Position numbers and translations under genes: made by a program
The notes under the pieces: generated by a model
What the model was told of the DNA's origin: nothing
The model's database searches: none
What the model saw: the letters and a program-made list of their open reading frames with translations, nothing else
NCBI GenBank assembly: GCA_902778535.1
Contig: CACYYG010000005.1
Coordinates: forward strand, 89,883-153,882
Length of the DNA stretch: 64,000 bases
Direction: 5' to 3'
Origin: an uncultured Prevotellaceae bacterium
GTDB lineage: Bacteria > Bacteroidota > Bacteroidia > Bacteroidales > Bacteroidaceae
Shown: one piece after another, positions 18,401-25,107 of the stretch
Layout: each line of letters begins with the position of its first letter
How positions within the stretch are numbered: the stretch's first letter is position 1

Positions 18401-18989
18401 GCCCTATTTCTTCGCACAGCTCACCGACAAGGACGGCATCAACGCCTCCGGCAACGGCGTGGGCCACGACCTGCAGCTCGTCATCGACGGCGACCCCTCG
18501 ATGACCTACACGCTGAACGATTACTTCCAGTACGACTTCGGCGACTATACGTCGGGCACTGTGGGCTACAGTCTGCCGGCACTGAGCGAGGGCGAGCACA
18601 AGCTGACGTTCCGCGCCTGGGACGTGCACAACAACTCGTCGGTGGCCGAGCTGGCGTTCACCGTAGTGCGCGGTCTGGAACCCAACTGCTACAGCGTGGA
18701 GTGTACCAAGAATCCTGCCCGCATCAGCACCAGCTTCGTCATCAACCACGACCGCACAGGCAGCGAGATGGACATCGTGCTCGAGGTGTTCGACACCTCT
18801 GGCCGTCTGCTTTGGGCAAAACAGGAGACGGGCGTCAGCACCGACAACACCTATACATTCGACTGGGACCTGACCACCAGCAGCGGCAGCCGCCTGCAGA
18901 CGGGCGTCTATCTCTATCGCGTGCTGGTCAGCAGCGACGGCAGCTCAAAGGCCTCGAAAGCGCAGAAACTCATCATACTGAACAGATAG
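15414..18989 (+). CDS. porU: PorU-like C25 (gingipain-fold) peptidase, copy 1, with C-terminal T9SS-type domain
   Basis: 1191 residues, near the ~1160 of P. gingivalis PorU, the T9SS sortase that removes C-terminal signals and attaches cargo to A-LPS at the cell surface. It has a signal peptide (to about AGAQ). A prodomain precedes the C25 catalytic domain, with His691 in YCGHGSPY and Cys724 in TASCD. The C-terminus (FDTSGRLLWA ... GVYLYRVLV ... KAQKLIILNR) resembles a T9SS sorting domain. A GC-rich palindrome at 15796-15876 is read in frame in the prodomain. Six bases separate it from the second copy. PorU function is inferred from family and from the nearby porV. Confidence 0.88.
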   Translation: MRKRVLLLLLLLCAVLRAGAQEFVNLTAHEVRIDSLLPVYHCNIPLGEHFADSIYTVSIDYPEFIDMSEADIRRYEAISGAPLPALPEVHQYIGVSRRQGTLCVSFVPLVFRDGKYQKLVSFKIKTHKAPLSSPEGDTSVLKSREAPSGAVGGASFALHSVLSSGRWAKISVPETGVYQLTEQLVRRAGFSSLSKVKVYGYGGALQPEVLSNDYIRATDDLQEVATCTVGGRRLFHAVGPVSWEKATSTERIRNPYSDVGCYFITENDEEPLTVDSAQFVSSFYPTTNDYHSLHEVDDFAWYHSGRNLYESTPVGAEGSSAYELSAHTNDGRLTVILTADGPAKVSVSVNDSIVGTISTEKLSSQSKAVQKTQVLFLDRLLQPKNTVRLRKTSGEATVRLDYLALTMSRPAPAPRLSSDAFPEPQFVYGITNQDHHADTAADMVIIIPTTQKLLAQAERLKALHEQRDSLRVRIVPADELFNEFSSGTPDANAYRRYLKMLYDRAESEADMPRYLLLFGDGAWDNRMLTTDWRQASPDDYLLCYESENSFSETMSYVCDDFFCMLDEGEGASLTKRDRTDVGVGRLPASTEAEAKIMVDKIIDYATNAHAGDWQNTLCFMGDDGNGNVHMREADAAVKTVVGEHPSFNIRKVYWDAYKLTNTPTGKRYPDVMLLLQQQIKQGALIMDYCGHGSPYTISHERVLNLSDFSAHTSLRLPLWITASCDIMPFDTQEENIGETAMLNAHGGAIAFFGTTRTVYTGDNQNMNCAFLKFVLGSTDGRRNTLGDAVRLAKNDVRSIGDDPNDRTRSETYPINKLHYTLLGDPALTLAAPQSGLVIDSINGQPVSGVVQLPVGQKAVVAGHIENAADFNGVVSLTVKDVEQTVTCQLNNMGDDGAETAFSFKDRPATIYNGQDSVRNGRFSLTFVVPRDISYSEGTGRMTAYAVDNSRQLSVQGSTESFSLRSADVASNDGIGPSIYCYLNSTSFQNGGKVNTTPYFFAQLTDKDGINASGNGVGHDLQLVIDGDPSMTYTLNDYFQYDFGDYTSGTVGYSLPALSEGEHKLTFRAWDVHNNSSVAELAFTVVRGLEPNCYSVECTKNPARISTSFVINHDRTGSEMDIVLEVFDTSGRLLWAKQETGVSTDNTYTFDWDLTTSSGSRLQTGVYLYRVLVSSDGSSKASKAQKLIILNR
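15796..15876. repeat. GC-rich palindrome read in frame inside porU copy 1
   Basis: Left arm 15796-15822 (AAGCCCCCCTG ... CCCCCGAGGGGG) and right arm 15850-15876 are near-perfect reverse complements around a 27-base spacer. It encodes the segment LSSPEGDTSVLKSREAPSG plus neighbours. A related half-copy lies in the GH35 gene. Confidence 0.8.
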
Positions 18990-18995
18990 TCCTAC

Positions 18996-21900
18996 ATGAC
19001 ACACATTATTATATATATAAAAAGAACGAATATCGCGCTCCTGCTGTGTGGTCTGTTGGCTCTGTTGCCCATCAGGGCCGTTGCGCAACGCTTTTTCAGC
19101 CTCACGCCTGCCGAACTCCACATCGACAGCGTGGTGCCGCAGTTCTCCTTCGTGCAGGAGCTGGGACCGGATTATAAAGACTCTGTCTACACCGTCAGCA
19201 TCGAGTTTCCTGAGTTTCAGCCCATGAAGCGCAAGCAGGCGCGCCGCTATAAGAAACTGACTGGCGAAGAACTGCCTGAGTGGCCTGTCGTCGACAGCTT
19301 CGTGGGCACGTCGAGAAAGCGCGGCTGCCTCTATACTTCCGTCGTGCCCTTCGTCAGAAGAGACGGCAAGAACCTGGTGATGACCAGCTTCAAGGCAGTG
19401 GTGAAGGGAATGGCCGAGGCCTCTAAGCCCCAGAAGCTCCAAAGAATCCAGAAGACACAGTCGGCACAACCGTCTTTCATGACCAACCGATGGGTGAAGA
19501 TTTCCATTCCTGAGACAGGCATCTATGAGCTGAGCGACTCACTGCTCCTTGCTGCCGGCTTCGACCGTCCTGAGCGCGTCAGCGTCTACGGCTATGGCGG
19601 CACCTTACAGCCCGAAACCCTTACGCAGGATTATCTCGCAGCCACCGACCCTCTGCCGCAGGTGCCCCTCTGCCTCATCAACGGGCGCCGCCTGTTCTAT
19701 GGCGCAGGCCCCGTCTGCTGGGAGACCCCGCAGTCGGAAAGACGCATCCGCAATCCCTACAGCAATGTTGGCTGTTATTTCCTTACCGAGAATGACGAAA
19801 CACCGCTCCTCGTCGACAGCGCTGCGTTTGCCGCTGCCTTCTATCCCTCGGCCAACGACTACCACACCCTCTACGAGGTTGATGACTTCTCATGGTATCA
19901 TGGCGGACGCAACCTGTTTGACAAACGACTCTTCCAACCCGGCGTGGAGCGCAGCTACCGCCTTCCGACGGCAGGACGCCACAATGGCATTGTCAGCATA
20001 GTGATGTCGTATGCCGGCGATTGTGAAGCTACCGTACATCTGGGCAATTCACTGCTGGGCGACATCGTGATAGACAAGAGCACCACCTCCTCATCGAAGC
20101 AGGGCCTCGACAGCTATATGAAAGCAGCGTCAGACGTGTGGGCTTTCAGTTTCGACCATCTGCCAGCAGACAGTGCCGTCATCACTATCCGCCAGACATC
20201 AGGCGCCAATATGCGCCTCGACAATATCGAACTGCGTTTCCAAGAGCCCACGCCCATGCCGGCACTGAGCACCGCAGCGTTTGCCAAGCCTTCCATCGAA
20301 GGCGACATAGCTCCGCAAGAGCGTCACGCCGACCCTGCTGCCGACATGGTCATCATCGTGCCGGCCTCTGGCAAACTGACCGAGCAGGCTGAGCGCTTGG
20401 CACAGCTGCACCGCGACCGCGACCAGCTGCGCGTGAATGTGGTGCGTGCCGACGAGCTCTACAACGAGTTCAGCAGCGGCACACCCGATGTCAACGCCTA
20501 TCGCCGCTATTTGAAGATGCTTTACGACCGCGCCGCCACGGAGACCGACATGCCCCGTTTCCTCATCCTCTTTGGCGATGCCGCCTACGACAACCGCCTC
20601 CTCACCAGCGACTTCCAACAGCTGTCGGCAGACGATCTGCTGCTCTGCTATGAAAGCGAGAACTCCGTCAGCGAAACGGCCTGCTACGTCAGCGATGACT
20701 TCTTAGGCTTGCTGGACGACGGCGAGGGTGCCGACATCATCAAGACCGACAAAACCGACGTGGCCGTGGGACGTATTCCTGTGCGCACTGCCGAAGAGGC
20801 CAAAGCCGTGGTTGACAAGATTATAAGCTACCGCAACAACGAGTATGCCGGTGCCTGGCAGAACACTCTCTGCTTCATGGGCGACGACGGCAATGCCAAC
20901 ATGCACATGAACGATGCCGATGCTGCAGCCGAGATGGTGCTGGAGCAGTGGCCCGACTACAACGTGAAGAAGATTCACTGGGACGCCTACGAGCGCACTA
21001 CCAACGGACTGGGCAACTGCTATCCCGATGTAACGCGCCTCATCCTGCAGCAGATGCGTGAGGGCGCCCTGCTGATGAACTACAGCGGCCACGGCAGCTC
21101 TTTTGTGTTGTCGCACGAGAACGTGGTGTTCCTCAGCGACTTCAAGGCACCCACATCGCTGCGCCTGCCCTTGTGGTTCACCGCCTCCTGCGAGGTGGCG
21201 CCCTTCGACGGCTATATAGAAAACATCGGCGAGCAGGCCCTCTTCAATCCCAACGGCGGCGCCATCGCCTTCATCGGCACCACGCGCACCGTCTATGCCC
21301 TGCACAACCGTTCCCTGAACATGGCCTTCACGCGGCATCTGTTCGAGCTGGACGGCGGGCAGCCGCGACCCATTGGCGAAGCGCTGCGAATGGCCAAGAA
21401 CGACCAGGTGCTGGGGCCGAAGAAGACACAGCAGCAGGCGGGCATCAACAAACTGCACTTCGCATTCTTGGGCGACCCGGCCCTGCGTCTGCCTTTGCCT
21501 ACGGCTAACGTGATTATCGACAGCATCAATGGTCAGAGCATAGGCACAGGAATACAGTATCTTACGGCGGGCGACACAGCCTCGGTGGCAGGCCACATCG
21601 AGGGCGGCAACCTCTTCAAAGGCGTGGCCACGCTGACGGTGAAGGATGCCCTGCAGACCATCACCTGCCGCATGAATCCGCTGACTGCCTCGGAGATGCC
21701 GCGCAAGCCGCTGGTCTATACCGACCGCCCGAACACGCTCTTCGTGGGTTCTGACAGCATTGTCGACGGGCGTTTCCACATCTCCTTCGCTGTGCCCAAG
21801 GACATCAGCTACTCCGACAGTACGGGTCTCATGCTGGTACATGCCGTGAGCAGCGACCGGCAGCTGACGGCTCATGGCAGCAGCAACGCCTTCGTGATGG

Positions 21901-22496
21901 TCAGTGCACCGGAGTATGAGCCTGAAGGCGAAGGCCCGGTCATCACGGCATGGCTCGACAGCCCTGACTTCACCGACGGCGGCCACACCGACAGCGCACC
22001 CCAGCTGCATGCCGAGCTGTACGACGAGGATGGCGTCAACGTCTCGGGCAGCGGCATAGGCCACGACATAGAACTGGTGGTCGACGGTCTTATGCGCTAT
22101 ACCTACAACCTCAACGAATACTTCACTTTCGACTTCGGCGACTACCGCACAGGCAGTCTCGACTTCCAGCTGCCCTCGCTCGACGACGGCCATCATGAAC
22201 TGACGCTGCGTGCCTGGGATGTGCTCAACCACTCGTCGGTTGTCAGCCTGACCTTTGTCACAGGGCCGCAGTACAGTCCGTCGGGCATCGTCGACGTTAA
22301 CCGTTATCCAATAAACAATAACCGTGAACCAATAAACAATAACCGTGAAACAATAAACAATAACCGTTATCCAATAACCAATAACCGTTATTATGACCTG
22401 CAGGGGCGCAATGTCAGCAATCCATCGTCAAGACAGCTGCTGATTGTGCGCTCGCAAGACGGCAAGGTGAAGAAAAAAATATACAGAAAGCAATAA
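18996..22496 (+). CDS. PorU-like C25 (gingipain-fold) peptidase, copy 2
   Basis: 1166 residues, clearly paralogous to copy 1 along most of its length (shared LFFGDAAYDNRLLTSD-like, ELYNEFSSGTPDVNAYRRY and LCFMGDDGN blocks). Catalytic His699 (YSGHGSSF) and Cys732 (TASCE) are kept, so both copies should be active. Its C-terminal end differs: after about residue 1095 the sorting-like domain of copy 1 is replaced by a repetitive Asn/Arg/Pro linker from 14 heptads and then YYDLQGRNVSNPSSRQ, a short tail found on other secreted proteins of this genome. It is followed by porV, so by position this copy may be the true PorU; I cannot decide between them. Confidence 0.85.
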   Translation: MTHIIIYIKRTNIALLLCGLLALLPIRAVAQRFFSLTPAELHIDSVVPQFSFVQELGPDYKDSVYTVSIEFPEFQPMKRKQARRYKKLTGEELPEWPVVDSFVGTSRKRGCLYTSVVPFVRRDGKNLVMTSFKAVVKGMAEASKPQKLQRIQKTQSAQPSFMTNRWVKISIPETGIYELSDSLLLAAGFDRPERVSVYGYGGTLQPETLTQDYLAATDPLPQVPLCLINGRRLFYGAGPVCWETPQSERRIRNPYSNVGCYFLTENDETPLLVDSAAFAAAFYPSANDYHTLYEVDDFSWYHGGRNLFDKRLFQPGVERSYRLPTAGRHNGIVSIVMSYAGDCEATVHLGNSLLGDIVIDKSTTSSSKQGLDSYMKAASDVWAFSFDHLPADSAVITIRQTSGANMRLDNIELRFQEPTPMPALSTAAFAKPSIEGDIAPQERHADPAADMVIIVPASGKLTEQAERLAQLHRDRDQLRVNVVRADELYNEFSSGTPDVNAYRRYLKMLYDRAATETDMPRFLILFGDAAYDNRLLTSDFQQLSADDLLLCYESENSVSETACYVSDDFLGLLDDGEGADIIKTDKTDVAVGRIPVRTAEEAKAVVDKIISYRNNEYAGAWQNTLCFMGDDGNANMHMNDADAAAEMVLEQWPDYNVKKIHWDAYERTTNGLGNCYPDVTRLILQQMREGALLMNYSGHGSSFVLSHENVVFLSDFKAPTSLRLPLWFTASCEVAPFDGYIENIGEQALFNPNGGAIAFIGTTRTVYALHNRSLNMAFTRHLFELDGGQPRPIGEALRMAKNDQVLGPKKTQQQAGINKLHFAFLGDPALRLPLPTANVIIDSINGQSIGTGIQYLTAGDTASVAGHIEGGNLFKGVATLTVKDALQTITCRMNPLTASEMPRKPLVYTDRPNTLFVGSDSIVDGRFHISFAVPKDISYSDSTGLMLVHAVSSDRQLTAHGSSNAFVMVSAPEYEPEGEGPVITAWLDSPDFTDGGHTDSAPQLHAELYDEDGVNVSGSGIGHDIELVVDGLMRYTYNLNEYFTFDFGDYRTGSLDFQLPSLDDGHHELTLRAWDVLNHSSVVSLTFVTGPQYSPSGIVDVNRYPINNNREPINNNRETINNNRYPITNNRYYDLQGRNVSNPSSRQLLIVRSQDGKVKKKIYRKQ
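22295..22392. repeat. Fourteen heptads read in frame in porU copy 2
   Basis: Seven-base units CGTTAAC, CGTTATC, CAATAAA, CAATAAC, CGTGAAC and close variants, 14 in a row, grouped as 21-base (7-codon) superunits. They are translated as repeated INNNRE and ITNNRY segments before the final YYDLQGR tail. Confidence 0.9.
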
Positions 22497-22545
22497 TAAC
22501 ATACATTCCTACGTTTATAAAAAGCTAAGTATCAAATAACTCCGT

Positions 22546-23742
22546 ATGAAAAAGATGTCTCAGTTGTTTCAGTTGTCATCTATATACAACCGCCGCCGTT
22601 GTCTTTGCCTGCTGGCCCTGTTGCCCGCAATGGCCATTGCCGACGACTACAAGACGACGACATTCAACCCCGTTGATCACGCCGTTGTGTCGCAGACCAT
22701 CGCTCCTGATGCGCGTGCCGCCGGTATGGGCGACGTGGGCTGTGCCACCGATCCTGACGTGAACTCACAATACTGGAACCTGGCCAAGTATCCCTTCTGC
22801 ATCAGCCGTGCAGGCGTGGCCTTGAACTACACACCGTGGCTGCGCCAGTTGGTCAGCGACATCGACCTGGCCTATATGGCCGGCTACTACCGCATCGGCG
22901 ACTACGGCGCTCTGTCGGGCTCGCTGCGCTATTTCTCATTAGGCGAGGTGTACACCTCCGACGAGAGCGATATGACCGTCAATCCCTACGAGATGTCGGT
23001 TGACGTGGCCTACTCGCGTATGCTGAGCGAGACATTCTCCATGGGCGTCGGACTGCGCTGGATTTACAGCGACCTGCGCTACGACTACAGCGAGGACTCG
23101 AAGCCTGCCTCGGCCTTTGCTGCCGACATCGCCCTCTACTACAACAACTATGTGATGATGGGCAGCCGCGAGTGCCAGCTGGGCCTCGGTCTGACGGCTA
23201 CGAACATCGGTTCGAAGATTTCGTTCTATGGCGACGAGGAGAGCCAGTTCATTCCCGCCAACCTGCGCTTGGGTGCCTCGCTGATGATTCCCGTTGACGA
23301 GTACAACCGCTTCACGCTGGCTGCCGACGCCAACAAGCTGATGGTGCCCACCGTGCCCCGTCAAGGCGTGGAAGAGTCGAACAGCGACTATCAGGACCGC
23401 GTGCGCCGTGAGTACAGCGACATCTCGAGCATCAAGGGCATGTTCGACAGCTTCAGCGATGCTCCCGGCGGCTTCAAGGAGGAGATGGAGGAGATACAGT
23501 GGAGCGTGGGCGCCGAGTATATCTACAACGACAAGTTCTCGCTGCGTGCCGGCTATCACCATGAGAGCCAGTCGAAGGGCAACCGCAAGTATTTCACCGT
23601 GGGCGGCGGCTTCCGCATGAGCGTCTTCTCGCTCGACGTGGGCTACGTCATCTCCACGGCGCAGTCGAATCCCCTCGACCAGACCCTCCGCTTCACCCTT
23701 GCCTTCGACATGGACGGCATCAAGGACCTCTTCCGCAAATAA
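22546..23742 (+). CDS. porV: Type IX secretion outer-membrane protein PorV
   Basis: 398 residues, a FadL-like beta barrel. After a signal peptide (to about AIAD) comes the family hallmark ARAAGMGDVGCATDPDVNSQYWNLAKY, then alternating beta strands and a C-terminal RFTLAFDMDGIKDLFRK ending. PorV carries T9SS cargo to the PorU sortase at the cell surface. It follows porU copy 2 by 49 bases on the same strand, matching the porU-porV order known in P. gingivalis. Confidence 0.93.
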   Translation: MKKMSQLFQLSSIYNRRRCLCLLALLPAMAIADDYKTTTFNPVDHAVVSQTIAPDARAAGMGDVGCATDPDVNSQYWNLAKYPFCISRAGVALNYTPWLRQLVSDIDLAYMAGYYRIGDYGALSGSLRYFSLGEVYTSDESDMTVNPYEMSVDVAYSRMLSETFSMGVGLRWIYSDLRYDYSEDSKPASAFAADIALYYNNYVMMGSRECQLGLGLTATNIGSKISFYGDEESQFIPANLRLGASLMIPVDEYNRFTLAADANKLMVPTVPRQGVEESNSDYQDRVRREYSDISSIKGMFDSFSDAPGGFKEEMEEIQWSVGAEYIYNDKFSLRAGYHHESQSKGNRKYFTVGGGFRMSVFSLDVGYVISTAQSNPLDQTLRFTLAFDMDGIKDLFRK

Positions 23743-23772
23743 CGCCGCCTTTTAAGCTGAAAACGACAACAC

Positions 23773-23895
23773 CAAAGTGTTTCAAGACATCGGCAGCACT
23801 TGGAACAAAGTGTTTCAAAAATTTTCCGCCAATGAAACACTTTGTTTCAGCCGTAGAAACAAAGTGTTTTTACGGCTGAAACAAAGTGTTTCAAG
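23773..23895. repeat. AAACACTTTGTTT inverted repeat, copy 2
   Basis: Perfect 23-base arms (23833-23855 and 23871-23893) with the same sequence as copy 1 at 3416-3480, but with the 15-base loop reverse-complemented. Two more CAAAGTGTTTCA words lie upstream (23773-23786, 23803-23818) and match the other flank of copy 1, so the shared unit is about 100 bases and in opposite orientation. Confidence 0.85.
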
Positions 23896-24278
23896 CACAG
23901 ATACAGTTATGGCACTGTAGTTTCGTGCAGATAATCAAATTTAAGTTTCGCATTCGCTCAACTTCGGTAGTTAAAGGTAGTTAGAAGAATTTATCGGCCT
24001 TCGGCCTTAGAAGTATAGGTCATTTGTTATGGTCTATGAAGGAGTTTTTGCGTAGCCATCAGTGAAGCAACTATTTTACTACTTCTTACTACTCCACTTG
24101 AGAAAGTTGAATTATATATGCATATTTTTCATCCAAATGCTGTATATTAGTTGTTTTTGTTCAAATGTAGGCAATGTATGCAGAATTATGAAAATCTAAG
24201 GCCGCTATAAGTGCTAACGATAAAGAAAGGGAAATGGAAAAAAAAACGCATTTTCTTGCGTGTTTTGAAAAAACTTCG
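23896..24278. other. Intergenic stretch without a gene
   Basis: No convincing coding region. GTAGTTAAAGGTAGTTAGAAG at 23967-23987 and a loosely inverted ACTATTTTACTACTTCTTAC-type stretch at 24070-24094 may be a degraded tandem/inverted repeat. A short GGCC-TTC-GGCC hairpin lies near 23996-24005. Confidence 0.4.
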
Positions 24279-24286
24279 TAAATTTG
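24279..24286 (+). promoter_or_regulatory. Putative -7 element before the folded leader
   Basis: TAAATTTG matches TAnnTTTG. A TTG sits 20 bases upstream (24256-24258). It would start transcription near 24293, just before the paired region 24340-24549. Confidence 0.45.
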
Positions 24287-24339
24287 CGGCGGATAATTGT
24301 GCGCGATGCACTCACTCCAAATTTTTGTGGTAAAAAATA

Positions 24340-24549
24340 GAAGCGTTATGCTCTTCTCTTGCAAGCTGAAAACCTGAGAAATTTTCATTCATTGCAACGA
24401 ATCCTCGGAGTCCTGGAACAATGGCTCAAAATAGGAGAAGAAAGACATGACAGCTTCACGCGTTAGCGTGGAACTGATCATAACATCTTTCCTATTTGGG
24501 CTTTCTCAGGGCCTTCAGCTTGAAGATGGGACACACAGTTCCACGCTTC
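24340..24549 (+). ncRNA. Putative structured RNA or leader with nested helices, class unknown
   Basis: Four perfectly or nearly perfectly paired segments nest in order: GAAGCGT (24340-24346) with ACGCTTC (24543-24549); CAAGCTGAA (24362-24370) with TTCAGCTTG (24514-24522); CCTGAGAAA (24373-24381) with TTTCTCAGG (24502-24510); GCTCAAAATAGG (24424-24435) with CCTATTTGGGC (24491-24501, one bulge). An apical TTCACGC/GCGTGGAA hairpin sits inside, and GCGTGGAACTG can instead pair with CAGTTCCACGC (24536-24546). I do not recognise the family; 6S-like, cis-regulatory leader or decayed palindrome are all possible. Its position before the hypothetical gene suggests a leader. Confidence 0.5.
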
Positions 24550-24602
24550 AACGTATCATTAACTGGCCTTCTTCGGGACTGGGCGGGCTTGGTGAACACA
24601 AC

Positions 24603-25094
24603 ATGGAGCAGTATGACCTACTCTTTATGTCCAAAGGTGTAAAAGATGAAGTGATTCTTTCACAACGTAATGCAGGAGAATTGTCATTAGTAGATTATTC
24701 TCCCAGTGAGTATGATGACAAGGTTATCCTGCATGGAGATGTCTTCAAAGAGTTGTTTGGCGCTCCGCGTTACAAGACAAGCAAGCGGAATAAGCTTCTT
24801 GCTGTGATTAAGATTACGAATAAGAACGGAGAATCTATTCATCGTGCATATCTTGGTAAAAAAGGCGTTCCAGGCTTTAATAGTGACCATGTTGCATTGA
24901 CTCACAATTCTATACGTCTTCTTAATGGAGATGATGAGAATCCAGATTCCATCAAACAGGTTACCATTTCAAAAGGATGTCGGTTCTTATACTACTGGAA
25001 TCATCCATACCATGCCACACGTATTTCTATGCGCTTAGGGATGTTGGGTATTGTACTCACTATTATTCTTTCACTATTAGGAATTATATTATAA
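24603..25094 (+). CDS. Hypothetical protein with C-terminal membrane anchor
   Basis: 163 residues from the ATG at 24603 (MEQYDLLFMSKGVKDEVIL). An in-frame ATG at 24447, with a purine-rich AGGAGAAG upstream, would add 52 residues, but that stretch overlaps the folded region and reads unlike a protein, so I prefer the shorter form. The body is polar, with segments such as LLAVIKITNKNGESIHRAYL that suggest beta strands. The last ~22 residues (LGMLGIVLTIILSLLGIIL) form a tail membrane helix. No known domain recognised. It is 13 bases before the BspA-like gene and probably shares its transcript. Confidence 0.6.
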   Translation: MEQYDLLFMSKGVKDEVILSQRNAGELSLVDYSPSEYDDKVILHGDVFKELFGAPRYKTSKRNKLLAVIKITNKNGESIHRAYLGKKGVPGFNSDHVALTHNSIRLLNGDDENPDSIKQVTISKGCRFLYYWNHPYHATRISMRLGMLGIVLTIILSLLGIIL

Positions 25095-25107
25095 TACAGT
25101 TTGCTAT

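Noticed and set aside
24447-24602. N-terminal extension of the hypothetical gene, with a good ribosome binding site
   Set aside because: The stretch overlaps the nested RNA helices and reads unlike a protein; I chose ATG 24603, though the longer start is not excluded.
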